From assembly GCF_035325925.1 (NCBI RefSeq), contig NZ_DAOKZA010000020.1, positions 1 to 64,000 on the forward strand: DNA of 64,000 nucleotides, written 5' to 3'. Shown here one piece after another: positions 43,332 to 51,236 of the stretch. How positions within the stretch are numbered: the first letter of the stretch is position 1; every line of letters begins with the position of its first letter. The notes under the pieces were generated by a model, which was not told the DNA's origin, did not search any database, and saw only the letters and a list, made by a program, of their open reading frames with translations. A program made the translations under genes and the position numbers. Source of the DNA: Calidifontimicrobium sp035325925 (lineage in GTDB: Bacteria > Pseudomonadota > Gammaproteobacteria > Burkholderiales > Burkholderiaceae_C).

Positions 43332-43337
43332 AGTCTA
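43332..43337 (-). promoter_or_regulatory. TAGACT -10 element at the start of the small Cys-rich gene
   Basis: TAGACT on the minus strand, seven bases upstream of the ATG at 43324, would start the transcript at or next to the start codon. No canonical -35 is visible. The same TAGACTGT string precedes the 53711 gene at the same distance. Confidence 0.35.
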
Positions 43338-43390
43338 CGCATCTGCGGCCGCAGCGTCTTGCCCGGGATCAAGTCGGCCGCGGCACGGCC

Positions 43391-43768
43391 TCAACGCGTG
43401 AGGAGGAGTTGCAGGTCGACCGGCTGTGCGGACTTGTTGGTCCACATCCAGCAGTAGTCCTGGTCGAGCGCCACCCGCAGCTGGCCGCTGGCGCTGGCGA
43501 GGGCGTCGCGGCGCTCCGGGTAGCGCACCTCCTTGCCCTCGTGGTAATGGACGTTGAAGTTCAACGGTCCGCTGGCATCGAAACGCCAGGCCACCGACTC
43601 GGCCTTCACAAGCTTGCCGCACACCTCGGCGAACTTGCCGGGTGCCACCGTCAGACGGCGTTCGAAGCGGCCTTCGCTGCTCCAGGCGATGTCGACGATC
43701 TCGGCCTGTGCGGCGGCCGACAGCAGAGCCGCGGAAGACAAGCCCAGGCATCGGGCGCGCAAGGACAT
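43391..43768 (-). CDS. Periplasmic protein of unknown function
   Basis: A 125-residue protein with a Sec signal (MSLRARCLGLSSAALLSAAAQA, shown as cleavage after AAAQA). The mature part is about 100 residues, with NFNVHYHEGKEVRYPERRD and DQDYCWMWTNKSAQPVDLQLLL (piece YCWMWTNKSAQPVDL). The pattern suggests a small beta-sandwich with a single Cys, and I do not recognise the family. A GGAG site lies seven bases before the ATG. Confidence 0.75.
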   Translation of the reverse strand: MSLRARCLGLSSAALLSAAAQAEIVDIAWSSEGRFERRLTVAPGKFAEVCGKLVKAESVAWRFDASGPLNFNVHYHEGKEVRYPERRDALASASGQLRVALDQDYCWMWTNKSAQPVDLQLLLTR

Positions 43769-43893
43769 GCAGGAACTCCGAAAAGGGATGGCGCACGCGA
43801 GATCGAGCGTGCCGGCCGGGGCGATTGTCGAGGGCGCGCCGATCATCGACGAAGACGACCCGGGCAGGGCCGTACCGTGGCCCGGAAGGCCGA

Positions 43894-44436
43894 TCAGGAA
43901 CCACCCCTGCGCTTCCTGCCGGCCAGCAGCCACGCACCGACAACCGCCAGGGCCGCATAGTTGGCCACCATGAACCAGGGCGTGGTCCACGCGATGCCGT
44001 CGAAGCCGCGCTCGGTGAACGGATAGAGCACCGGCACGGCGTAGTAGTCGGCCGAGTGCGTGAACACGTCGATCACGATGTGCGACCACCAGCCGAGCAG
44101 CGGAAGCCAGAAGGCATTGCGCAGCGCCCAGAGCAGCGCGGTCACTGCAGCGGCGATCGGGGCGCTGTGCATCACGCAGTGCAGATGGTGCGACAGCAGC
44201 TGCACGCCGACGGGCAGCCACGGCTCCTGCCCCGGTGCGGCCAGGGCGTAGCCGCGTACGGCCGCGAAGGTCCCGTCGCCGAACGCCCACCACGCGGCGA
44301 TGGGCAACAGATGCACGACGTCCGGCAAGGCCGCCAGGGCCAGTGCGGCGGCCACCGTGCCGCGCGCGAGCGCCCGGCGACGGTGGATCACCGCCGCGCC
44401 CGCCGCGACCCAGAGCGCGTGCGCGAGGATGTCCAT
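43894..44436 (-). CDS. Membrane-bound metal-dependent hydrolase-like protein (YdjM/DUF457-like)
   Basis: A 180-residue membrane protein starting MDILAHALWVAAGAAV, with His/Asp motifs ALPDVVHLLP, SHHLHCVMHS and GWWSHIVIDVFTHSADYY. These are typical of the YdjM/LexA-regulated membrane hydrolase family and could bind metal. About four hydrophobic segments. Function unproven. It is 15 bases downstream of the P-type ATPase gene and probably co-transcribed. Confidence 0.78.
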   Translation of the reverse strand: MDILAHALWVAAGAAVIHRRRALARGTVAAALALAALPDVVHLLPIAAWWAFGDGTFAAVRGYALAAPGQEPWLPVGVQLLSHHLHCVMHSAPIAAAVTALLWALRNAFWLPLLGWWSHIVIDVFTHSADYYAVPVLYPFTERGFDGIAWTTPWFMVANYAALAVVGAWLLAGRKRRGGS

Positions 44437-44451
44437 GCCCCGCGCGCGACC

Positions 44452-46752
44452 TCAGTTCAGCAGCGCCGCGCGGCGCAGCCGGAGTGCATTCGCGATCACC
44501 GACGCCGAGCTCAGGCTCATCGCCAGCGCCGCGATCAGCGGCGACAGCAGCCAGCCGGTGAACGGGAACAGCAGCCCGGCGGCCAGCGGCACGCCCAGCG
44601 CGTTGTAGACGAAGGCGAAGCCCAGGTTCTGCTTCATGTTGGCGATCGTCGCCTGCGACAGCAGCCGTGCCTGCGCGATGCCGCGCAGGTCACCCTTGAC
44701 CAGCGTCACCGGGGCGCTGTTCATCGCCACGTCGGTGCCGGTGCCCATCGCCACGCCCACGTCGGCCTGCGCCAGGGCCGGCGCGTCGTTGATGCCGTCG
44801 CCGGCCATCGCGACGACCCGTCCCTCGCGCTGCAGCGACTTCACGAGTTCCAGCTTGTCGGCGGGCTTGACCTCGCCGTGCACTTCGTCGATCCCGAGCC
44901 GCTGCGCGACCGCCCGCGCCGTGGTCCAGCCGTCGCCGGTGGCCATCACCACGCGCAGGCCGGCCGCGTGCAGGGCCGCCAGGGCCTCCGGCGTGCTCGC
45001 CTTCACGGGGTCGGACACCGAGAGCAGCCCTGCGAGGCGGCCGTCCACCGCCAGGTGCATGACGCTCGCGCCTTCCGCGCGCAGCGCCTCCGCCGGCCCG
45101 ACCAGCGCGTCGACGGCGACACCCTCCTGCTGCATCAGCGCGGTGTTGCCCAGCGCGAGGCGGCGGCCTTCCACGTGGCCGCGCACGCCGATGCCGCTGC
45201 CCGACTCGAAGCCCTCGGCCTTGGCCAGTACCAGGCCCTTCGCACGGGCCGCCTGCACGATGGCGTCGGCCAGCGGGTGCTCGCTGCCCTGGTCCAGGCT
45301 GGCGGCCAGCCGCAACACCTCGTCGGCCGTGTAGTCGCCGGCGGGCACGGCGCGGTCGAAGGCCGGCCGGCCCTCGGTCAGCGTGCCGGTCTTGTCGACG
45401 ATGAGCGTGTCGACCTTGCGGAAGTGCTCGATCGCCGCCGCGTCGCGGAACAGGATGCCGCGCGTCGCCGCGCGCCCGGTAGCGACCATGATCGACATCG
45501 GTGTCGCCAGCCCCAGCGCACAGGGGCAGGCAATGATCAGCACCGCCACCGCGTTGATCAGGCCGTAGACCCAGCTCGGCTCGGGCCCCCACAGGCCCCA
45601 GGCGAAGAAGGTCGCGACCGCGATGGCCACGACGGCCATCACGAACCAGCCGGCCACCAGGTCGGCCATGCGCTGCATCGGCGCCTTCGAGCGCTGCGCC
45701 TGCGCCACCATCTGCACGATCTGCGACAGCATGGTCTGCGCGCCGACACGCTCGGAGCGCATCACCAGCGCGCCGCTGGTGTTCAGCGTGGCGCCGATCA
45801 GCTTGTCGCCGGGACGCTTGCTCACCGGCAGCGGCTCGCCGGTCAGCATCGACTCGTCGACCGCGCTCGCGCCCTCGGTGACGACGCCGTCGACCGGCAC
45901 CTTCTCGCCGGGCCGCACGCGCAGCAGGTCGCCGACATGCACATGCGTGAGCGGCACGTCCTCCTCGCGGCCGTCGGCGCCGATGCGGCGCGCCGTCTTG
46001 GGCGCCAGGCCCAGCAGCGACTTGATCGCCGCCGAGGTCTGCGAGCGCGCCTTCAGCTCGAGGATCTGGCCCAGCAGCGTCAGCGAGATGATCACCGCGG
46101 CCGCCTCGAAGTACACGGCGACGCGACCCATGGACTGGAAGGTGGCCGGGAAGACGCCGGGCGCGACGGTGGCCGCCACGCTGTAGACGAAGGCGGCGCC
46201 GGTGCCCAGCCCGATCAGCGTCCACATGTTCGGGCTGCGCTGGCGCACCGACTGCACGCCGCGCACGAAGAAGGGCCAGCCGGCCCACAGCACGATGGGC
46301 ACCGACAGCACCAGCTCGATCCAGCTCTGCGTGGTCATGTCGAACCACTGCAGGCGGTGGCCGGCCATCGCCAGCACCGTCACGACCACCGTCAGCGGCA
46401 GCGTCCACCAGAAACGCCGGCGGAAGTCGGCCAGCTCGGGGTTCTCGTCGTCGTCGAGGCTGGGCAGCACCGGTTCCAGCGTCATGCCGCACTTCGGGCA
46501 GTTGCCGGGATGGTCCTGCCGCACCTCGGGGTGCATGGGGCAGGTGTAGATCGTGCCGGCCGGCGCCGCTTCGGCCTGTGGCGGCGGCTCGGGCGATCCG
46601 TGGCCTCCCGACTGATCGTGGCCGTGGCCGTGGCCGTGGTCGTGACCGTGATGGTGGTCGTGATCGTGGCCGTGACCGTGGTGGTGGTCGTGGTCCGGGT
46701 GAGGCCCGTGGCCGTGGCGGCCGCCCTGCTGCTTGTGCGCCTGCATGTCCAT
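44452..46752 (-). CDS. Copper-translocating P1B-type ATPase with His-rich N-terminus (CopF-like)
   Basis: A 766-residue Cu ATPase. Residues 6-50 are a His/Gly/Asp-rich tail. A heavy-metal-binding domain YTCPMHPEV...CPKCGM follows in place of the usual HMA domains. The transport core has CPC in ACPCALGLATP, the phosphorylation motif DKTGTLTEG, SEHPLADAI, TGDGWTTA and GDGINDAPAL. It exports Cu(I) from the cytoplasm. A GGAGG site eight bases upstream lies inside the end of the DUF2933 gene, so the two are coupled behind a CueR-type promoter. Confidence 0.94.
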   Translation of the reverse strand: MDMQAHKQQGGRHGHGPHPDHDHHHGHGHDHDHHHGHDHGHGHGHDQSGGHGSPEPPPQAEAAPAGTIYTCPMHPEVRQDHPGNCPKCGMTLEPVLPSLDDDENPELADFRRRFWWTLPLTVVVTVLAMAGHRLQWFDMTTQSWIELVLSVPIVLWAGWPFFVRGVQSVRQRSPNMWTLIGLGTGAAFVYSVAATVAPGVFPATFQSMGRVAVYFEAAAVIISLTLLGQILELKARSQTSAAIKSLLGLAPKTARRIGADGREEDVPLTHVHVGDLLRVRPGEKVPVDGVVTEGASAVDESMLTGEPLPVSKRPGDKLIGATLNTSGALVMRSERVGAQTMLSQIVQMVAQAQRSKAPMQRMADLVAGWFVMAVVAIAVATFFAWGLWGPEPSWVYGLINAVAVLIIACPCALGLATPMSIMVATGRAATRGILFRDAAAIEHFRKVDTLIVDKTGTLTEGRPAFDRAVPAGDYTADEVLRLAASLDQGSEHPLADAIVQAARAKGLVLAKAEGFESGSGIGVRGHVEGRRLALGNTALMQQEGVAVDALVGPAEALRAEGASVMHLAVDGRLAGLLSVSDPVKASTPEALAALHAAGLRVVMATGDGWTTARAVAQRLGIDEVHGEVKPADKLELVKSLQREGRVVAMAGDGINDAPALAQADVGVAMGTGTDVAMNSAPVTLVKGDLRGIAQARLLSQATIANMKQNLGFAFVYNALGVPLAAGLLFPFTGWLLSPLIAALAMSLSSASVIANALRLRRAALLN

Positions 46753-46756
46753 CGCG

Positions 46757-47014
46757 TCAACCTCCGTGGGCGTTGTGGTCGTGCCCCGGCCTGCCCGACG
46801 CCCGATGGCGTCCGTGGCTGCCGTGGCCGTGGAAAAGGTGCATCAGCGGGCAGGCCAGCAGCAGCAGGTACGGCCACAGACCGGCCACATGGCCCCAGTG
46901 CTCGCGCAGCAGGTAGAAGGCCAGGATCACGGCCGCCATCAGCAGCGCCACGGTGACGGGCCTGCGGCTGCGCGGTGCCGGCGTTGCGCCGGTGTCGTCG
47001 ACGGGACGGTTCAT
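46757..47014 (-). CDS. DUF2933 small membrane protein
   Basis: An 85-residue protein with two hydrophobic segments (about residues 22-36 and 45-60) and the DUF2933 core WPYLLLLACPLMHLFHGHG, followed by a His-rich tail (GHGSHGRHR). The family is found beside copper ATPases and oxidases; function unknown, metal binding plausible. It is first in the operon, four bases before the ATPase. Confidence 0.83.
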   Translation of the reverse strand: MNRPVDDTGATPAPRSRRPVTVALLMAAVILAFYLLREHWGHVAGLWPYLLLLACPLMHLFHGHGSHGRHRASGRPGHDHNAHGG

Positions 47015-47074
47015 ATACGGGCTCCTCGATCGGTCGGGCCTCGAAGCGGCGCGAGGCCGGGACGGGTTGTGACG

Positions 47075-47105
47075 ACCATAGACCTTGCCCCGGTGTGAAG
47101 GTCAA
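47075..47105 (-). promoter_or_regulatory. CueR-type promoter of the DUF2933-ATPase operon
   Basis: Minus strand: -35 TTGACC (47100-47105), exactly 19 bp, -10 TATGGT (47075-47080). The dyad has perfect outer arms ACCTT...AAGGT over 21 bp, as in E. coli copA. Predicted start near 47068, leader about 54 nt. Confidence 0.8.
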
Positions 47106-47124
47106 GGGCCGGCAGGCCAGCCCT

Positions 47125-47613
47125 TCAGCGGCCGGCCATCCGGTTCAGTTCGTCGTGCCGGGCGCGGATGTCCGGCGGCCACTGCGACTTGATCCACGAC
47201 AGCACGGCGACGATCTCCTCGTCGCTGAGCACGCCCTCGTAGGCGGGCATCGCCGACACATGGTCCTTCAGGTTGGCGGCCCTGGCCACACCCAGCTTGG
47301 TGATGCGGAACAGCAGTTCGTCCGGGTGGTGCCAGGTGTGCCCGCTGGCGTCGTGCGGCGGCGCCGGCAGCAGGCCGTCGGGGCCGCGCTCGCGCCACTG
47401 CGGTTGCCCTTCCAGGCGCGCGCCGTGGCAGGCCGCGCAGTGGACCGCGTAGACCCGCTGCCCGAGCGTGGTGACCGCCGCATCGTCCGGCCGCAGGCGA
47501 ACCGACGAAACCGCGCCGCGGTCGACGCTCCAGAACGCCGCGGCAGCGAGCGCGAGGGCGACCACGGCGGCCGCCAGCGCCGCGACGAACCAGGACTTCC
47601 GGGCCGTCGCCAT
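47125..47613 (-). CDS. Membrane-anchored c-type cytochrome
   Basis: A 162-residue protein with an N-terminal anchor or signal (about residues 8-28) and one heme-binding motif CAACH in YAVHCAACHGARLEG. The Met ligand is probably in KDHVSAMPAYEGVLSDEEI. It is likely periplasmic and could pass electrons in metal oxidation; the partner is not known. It is four bases downstream of the Met-rich lipoprotein gene and coupled to it. Confidence 0.88.
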   Translation of the reverse strand: MATARKSWFVAALAAAVVALALAAAAFWSVDRGAVSSVRLRPDDAAVTTLGQRVYAVHCAACHGARLEGQPQWRERGPDGLLPAPPHDASGHTWHHPDELLFRITKLGVARAANLKDHVSAMPAYEGVLSDEEIVAVLSWIKSQWPPDIRARHDELNRMAGR

Positions 47614-47616
47614 CGC

Positions 47617-48096
47617 TCAGGGCCGGTCCGCCGGCGGGCCCATGCGGTCCATCATCATCTGCATCATGGACTGCATCATCTCCATGCGCTTTTCCATCAT
47701 CTGCTGGCGCATGGCCATGTCCATCGGCGCACTCGCAGCGGCGGCCGGGCCCATGCCCCGCATGCCGCCCATGCCCATGCCCATGCCGCCCATGCCACCG
47801 GGGCCCATGCCGCCCATCATGGCCATGCCCTCCTGCATCAGCTTCATGTGCTCGGCCATCAGCGCCTGGCGCTCCTGCGGCGTGGCGGCACGCGACATCT
47901 TCTCGTGCATCTCGCGCATCCGGCCCATGTGCGCATCCATCATCGCCATGCGGTCGGCCGGTGCCGCGGCCGCTGCCGCACCGGGCGGGTGATGGGCGGC
48001 GTGGTCCGGACCACGGGGGCCGGGCGCGGTTTGGGCACAGGCGGCGAGCGTGAAGGCCAGCAAGGCGGCCAGCGACATCGAACGGATGATTGCCAT
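47617..48096 (-). CDS. Met-rich lipoprotein, probable periplasmic copper binder
   Basis: A 159-residue protein with a lipoprotein signal (MAIIRSMSLAALLAFTLAAC, Cys20). Roughly a quarter of the mature chain is Met, in runs such as GGMGPGGMGGMGMGMGG and MMEKRMEMMQSMMQMMMD. Met-rich segments bind Cu(I) or Ag(I) in periplasmic proteins. AGGAG lies about seven bases before the ATG. I do not recognise a named family. It precedes the cytochrome gene. Confidence 0.82.
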   Translation of the reverse strand: MAIIRSMSLAALLAFTLAACAQTAPGPRGPDHAAHHPPGAAAAAAPADRMAMMDAHMGRMREMHEKMSRAATPQERQALMAEHMKLMQEGMAMMGGMGPGGMGGMGMGMGGMRGMGPAAAASAPMDMAMRQQMMEKRMEMMQSMMQMMMDRMGPPADRP

Positions 48097-48242
48097 GATC
48101 GAACTCCTGTCGGAACGGGGTGAAGTCACCGTCGGGCGACGGCATGTGCGCCGCGCCTCGCGCCAGCGCCGAGGGCGGCACGGGTGCGGGGCGACGGCCG
48201 GGCGGGATCGGCCCGCCACCGCGTCGCCCCGGGGGCCAGGGG

Positions 48243-48686
48243 CTACCGCGTCAGCCGCAGGAAGGCGATGACCACCGACGGGCCCGGTGGGGGCGGCGCC
48301 GCGAGCGGGCGCCAGCGCGGGACGGATCGACCCGCCGTGAAGGCCGGCCAGGCCACGACGGCCGTCGCCGGCCACAGGGTCGCGTCGGCAGCGCCCTCGC
48401 CCTTGGCGGGCTGGGGCGTCGCCACCAGGCTCTGACCGCCGGCGCAGACCTCCGCGCAGACCTCCTGCGCCGGATCGGACCCCTGCGCCGCGCCAGCTTC
48501 GGCAGGTACGTGCGGCGCAAGGGCGCCGGCACCGGCCGGCGCATGGTGTCCACGCGCGGTGGCCGCGCGATCGGCCGGCTGCACGAGGCAGGCATTGGCC
48601 CAGCTCGCGAATGCCGCGAACAGCCACACGAAGAGCATCGCCGACGCGACGCGGCGGGGCTGGCGGAGGTGCATCAGGCGGCGCAT
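48243..48686 (-). CDS. DUF2946-like small secreted protein
   Basis: About 147 residues with a basic N-terminus and signal (LFVWLFAAFASWANA then CLVQP). The chain has Cys pairs in AQEVCAEVCAGGQSL and a hydrophobic C-terminus (PSVVIAFLRLTR). This layout matches the loose DUF2946 group found in copper clusters. The ATG at 48686 was used; the ATG at 48674 is possible. A weak MerR-like promoter lies upstream. Confidence 0.65.
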   Translation of the reverse strand: MRRLMHLRQPRRVASAMLFVWLFAAFASWANACLVQPADRAATARGHHAPAGAGALAPHVPAEAGAAQGSDPAQEVCAEVCAGGQSLVATPQPAKGEGAADATLWPATAVVAWPAFTAGRSVPRWRPLAAPPPPGPSVVIAFLRLTR

Positions 48687-48741
48687 GGGACGAGGACGAC
48701 CGGCCCGCAAAGACCGGTCCTGGTCATGCCAGTCGCGACCG

Positions 48742-48772
48742 TACGCGCCGGATTGACGCAAGGCAAGGTCTG
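48742..48772 (-). promoter_or_regulatory. Weak MerR-like operator upstream of the DUF2946-like gene
   Basis: Minus strand ACCTTGCC-TTGCGTCAAT closely matches the RND operon promoter (ACCTTGCC-ATTGCGTCAAT), but with one base less and a poor -35 (CAGACC). No good -10 at 18-20 bp. It may be a weak or degenerate site. Confidence 0.35.
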
Positions 48773-48806
48773 CCAGGCACACCATGCCGGGCCTCGCGCT
48801 TCGAGG

Positions 48807-49154
48807 TCACTTCGCCGGCTCGATGAGCGTCACGACGTAGCTGCCGCCGGACTTCTCGGCGCGGAACTTGACCTTGTCGCCGACCTTCACGTTGTCGAGC
48901 AGCGCAGGCTCCTTCACCTGGAAGACCATGGTCATGCCGGGCATGTCGAGGTTCCTGATCTCGCCGTGCCTGAGGGTCAGCTTGCCGGCGCCCTTGTCGA
49001 TCTTGCGGACCTCACCGTCGGTCATGTCGGCGCCGTCCGCCGCAGCCGTCGGACTGGCGGCATGGTGCGAGGCATGATCGTCGGCTCTCTGCTGCGCGAC
49101 GGTAGGGCCGGCGAGCAGTGCAGACACCAGGAGTGCGAAGGTGAAACGTTTCAT
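48807..49154 (-). CDS. CusF-like periplasmic copper chaperone
   Basis: A 115-residue protein with a Sec signal (cleavage after GPTVA) and the CusF OB-fold domain. NLDMPGMTMVFQVK carries the Met ligands; the aromatic residue expected near MTMxF is Phe. A short His-rich stretch (DDHASHHAA) precedes the domain. It should carry Cu(I)/Ag(I) to the CusCBA pump or the oxidase. GGAG lies five bases before the ATG. Last gene of the oxidase cluster. Confidence 0.88.
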   Translation of the reverse strand: MKRFTFALLVSALLAGPTVAQQRADDHASHHAASPTAAADGADMTDGEVRKIDKGAGKLTLRHGEIRNLDMPGMTMVFQVKEPALLDNVKVGDKVKFRAEKSGGSYVVTLIEPAK

Positions 49155-49221
49155 GAGAACTCCGTGATCGATGGGCCCGAAGGGGGCGAGAGGGGGAAGA
49201 CGAACCGTGGTCATGCGACGG

Positions 49222-49719
49222 TCAACTTGGGTTGACGTTGATCGTGCCGACCATGCCGGCCTCGTAGTGGCCGGCGATCAGGCAGGCGAACTCGAAGCGA
49301 CCGGCGCGGTTGAAGGTCCAGACGATCTCGCCGGTCTTCCCCGGTGGCACATGGGCCATGTAGGGCTCGTCGTGCTCCATGTCGGGGAACTTCTTCATCA
49401 GCTCGGCGTGCTTCGCGTTCTCTTCCCTGGTGCCGATCACGAACTCGTGCATGACCTTGCCGGCATTGCGATGCACGAAGCGCACCGTCTCGCCGAGGCG
49501 CACGTCGATGCGGTCGGGGTCGAAGCGCATCGAGTCGAGCATGCGCACCTCGATGGTCCGCTTCGCCGCCTTCGCGTCGCCGGCGATGCCCCAGTCCATC
49601 TGTTCCTTGACGACCGGCCCGGCCTTCTTCGCATGGGCCTTGTCGCCGTGCGAGCGGGCCTGGCCCGCGAGGCCGAACAGGGCGGCGGCGAGGATGGCGT
49701 GGCGCCTGCTGGGCTGCAT
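49222..49719 (-). CDS. Periplasmic cupredoxin (plastocyanin/azurin-like)
   Basis: A 165-residue blue-copper-like protein with a Sec signal (MQPSRRHAILAAALFGLAGQ, cleavage near QARS). The copper ligands are a His in VMHEFVIG and the Cys-His-Met set in FACLIAGHYEAGM. It may supply or accept electrons for the multicopper oxidase encoded just upstream (50 bases). Confidence 0.9.
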   Translation of the reverse strand: MQPSRRHAILAAALFGLAGQARSHGDKAHAKKAGPVVKEQMDWGIAGDAKAAKRTIEVRMLDSMRFDPDRIDVRLGETVRFVHRNAGKVMHEFVIGTREENAKHAELMKKFPDMEHDEPYMAHVPPGKTGEIVWTFNRAGRFEFACLIAGHYEAGMVGTINVNPS

Positions 49720-49769
49720 GAGGATGTCCTTTCGGGTGGTTGCGTTGACGGGAGTCGGAGGGACGGTGC

Positions 49770-51185
49770 TCAATGGCGGCCGTGCCCGCCGATGGGCTTG
49801 CGCACGCGGACTTCGACGTCCTGCGCCGGCCGCGCGGCGAGCGGCATCGAGCCGGGTCCTTCGGACTCGAAACGTGACGGCTCGGGCAGGCTGCCGGTGA
49901 ACTCGTAGGCCACGGTGCCGGGCGGATGCGCGTACCAGCCGGGGTCGCCGTAGTCGCCGCGCTTCTGGTCCTTGCGGACCTTGACGACGCTGAACATGCC
50001 GCCCATGCCGACGGCGCCGAACGGGCCCTCGCCGGCCATCATCGGCGCCGTGTTGTCGGGCAGCGGCATCTCCATCTCGGTCATGTCCTTCATCCCGCGC
50101 TCGCCCATCACCATGTAATCCGGAATCAGTTTGGTGATCTGGCGCACGACCCCGGAATGGTCGACGCCGATCATCGTCGGCACGTCGTGGCCCATCGCGT
50201 TCATCGTGTGGTGGCTCTTGTGGCAGTGGAAGGCCCAGTCGCCCTCCTCGTCGGCCAGGAACTCGATCTGCCGCATCTGGCCCACCGCGACGTCGGTCGT
50301 CACCTCGTAGAGCCGGGTGGACTTCGGCGTCGGGCCGCCGTCGGTGCCGGTGACGAGGAACTCGTGGCCGTGCAGGTGGATCGGGTGGTTGGTCATCGTC
50401 AGGTTGCCGATGCGGATGCGCACCTTGTCCATGTGGCGCACGACGAGCGGATCGATCCCCGGGAAGATGCGCGAGTTCCAGCTCCACAGGTTGAAGTCGA
50501 GCATCGTCATGATCTTCGGCGTCGCGCTGCCGGGATCGATGTCGTAGGCGTTGAGCAGGAAGCAGAAGTCGCGGTCGACGTCGTCGATGAGCGGGTGCCT
50601 TCCCTTCGGGTGCGTGACCCAGAAGCCCATCATGCCCATCGCCATCTGCACCATCTCGTCGGCGTGCGGGTGGTACATGAAGGTGCCGGGGCGGCGCGCG
50701 ACGAACTCGTAGACGTAGGTCTTGCCCGGCGGGATGCCGGGCTGGTTGAGGCCCGTCACGCCGTCCATGCCGTTGGGCAGGCGCTGGCCGTGCCAGTGGA
50801 TGCTGGTCAGCTCGCCGAGCTTGTTGGTGACGAACAGGCGCACCCGGTCGCCCTCCACCACCTCGATGGTCGGGCCGGGGCTCTGGCCGTTGTAGCCCCA
50901 CAGGTGGGCCTTGAAGCCGGGCGCCATCTCGCGCACCACGGGCTCGGCGACGAGGTGGAACTCCTTGACGCCGTTGTTCATGCGCCAGGGCAAGGTCCAG
51001 CCGTTGAGCGTGACCACCGGGTTGTAGGGCCGCCCGGTACTCGGCACCAGCGGCGGCATGGTGTCGGGCTTGGTCTGGACGACGGGCTCGGGCAGCGCGG
51101 CCATGGCCACCTTGCCGACCGCGGTGGCCGTGACGGCGGCCGCGGCCACGCCGGCACCGCCGATGAAGCTTCTTCGGGAGAACAT
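49770..51185 (-). CDS. Tat-exported multicopper oxidase
   Basis: A 471-residue multicopper oxidase with a twin-arginine signal (SRRSFIGGAG). All four copper motifs are present: HWHG, HPHAD, HPIHLHGH and HCHKSHH with a later axial Met. It likely oxidises Cu(I) to the less toxic Cu(II) in the periplasm. It is shorter than classic PcoA/CopA and lacks their long Met-rich region; Met clusters occur near MVMGERGMKDMTEMEMPL, piece GMKDMTEMEM. It lies between the TolC gene (51 bases upstream) and the cupredoxin gene. Confidence 0.93.
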   Translation of the reverse strand: MFSRRSFIGGAGVAAAAVTATAVGKVAMAALPEPVVQTKPDTMPPLVPSTGRPYNPVVTLNGWTLPWRMNNGVKEFHLVAEPVVREMAPGFKAHLWGYNGQSPGPTIEVVEGDRVRLFVTNKLGELTSIHWHGQRLPNGMDGVTGLNQPGIPPGKTYVYEFVARRPGTFMYHPHADEMVQMAMGMMGFWVTHPKGRHPLIDDVDRDFCFLLNAYDIDPGSATPKIMTMLDFNLWSWNSRIFPGIDPLVVRHMDKVRIRIGNLTMTNHPIHLHGHEFLVTGTDGGPTPKSTRLYEVTTDVAVGQMRQIEFLADEEGDWAFHCHKSHHTMNAMGHDVPTMIGVDHSGVVRQITKLIPDYMVMGERGMKDMTEMEMPLPDNTAPMMAGEGPFGAVGMGGMFSVVKVRKDQKRGDYGDPGWYAHPPGTVAYEFTGSLPEPSRFESEGPGSMPLAARPAQDVEVRVRKPIGGHGRH

Positions 51186-51236
51186 GGTTTGAATGCCTCT
51201 TGACTTCGTGTCGTTGCGCTCAGGAATGCGGGCGCG

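Noticed and set aside
46600..46735. CRISPR-like or microsatellite repeat
   Set aside because: The regularity comes from His/Gly/Asp codons of the ATPase N-terminus and there are no spacers.
43642..46956. An 1104-codon plus-strand open frame
   Set aside because: Antisense to the ATPase and hydrolase genes, with Arg/His/Gly-rich translation typical of GC-rich shadow frames.
48727..48785. Longer N-terminus for the DUF2946-like gene starting at 48785
   Set aside because: The extension would cover the operator-like sequence and places a hydrophilic 33-residue stretch before an otherwise normal signal peptide.
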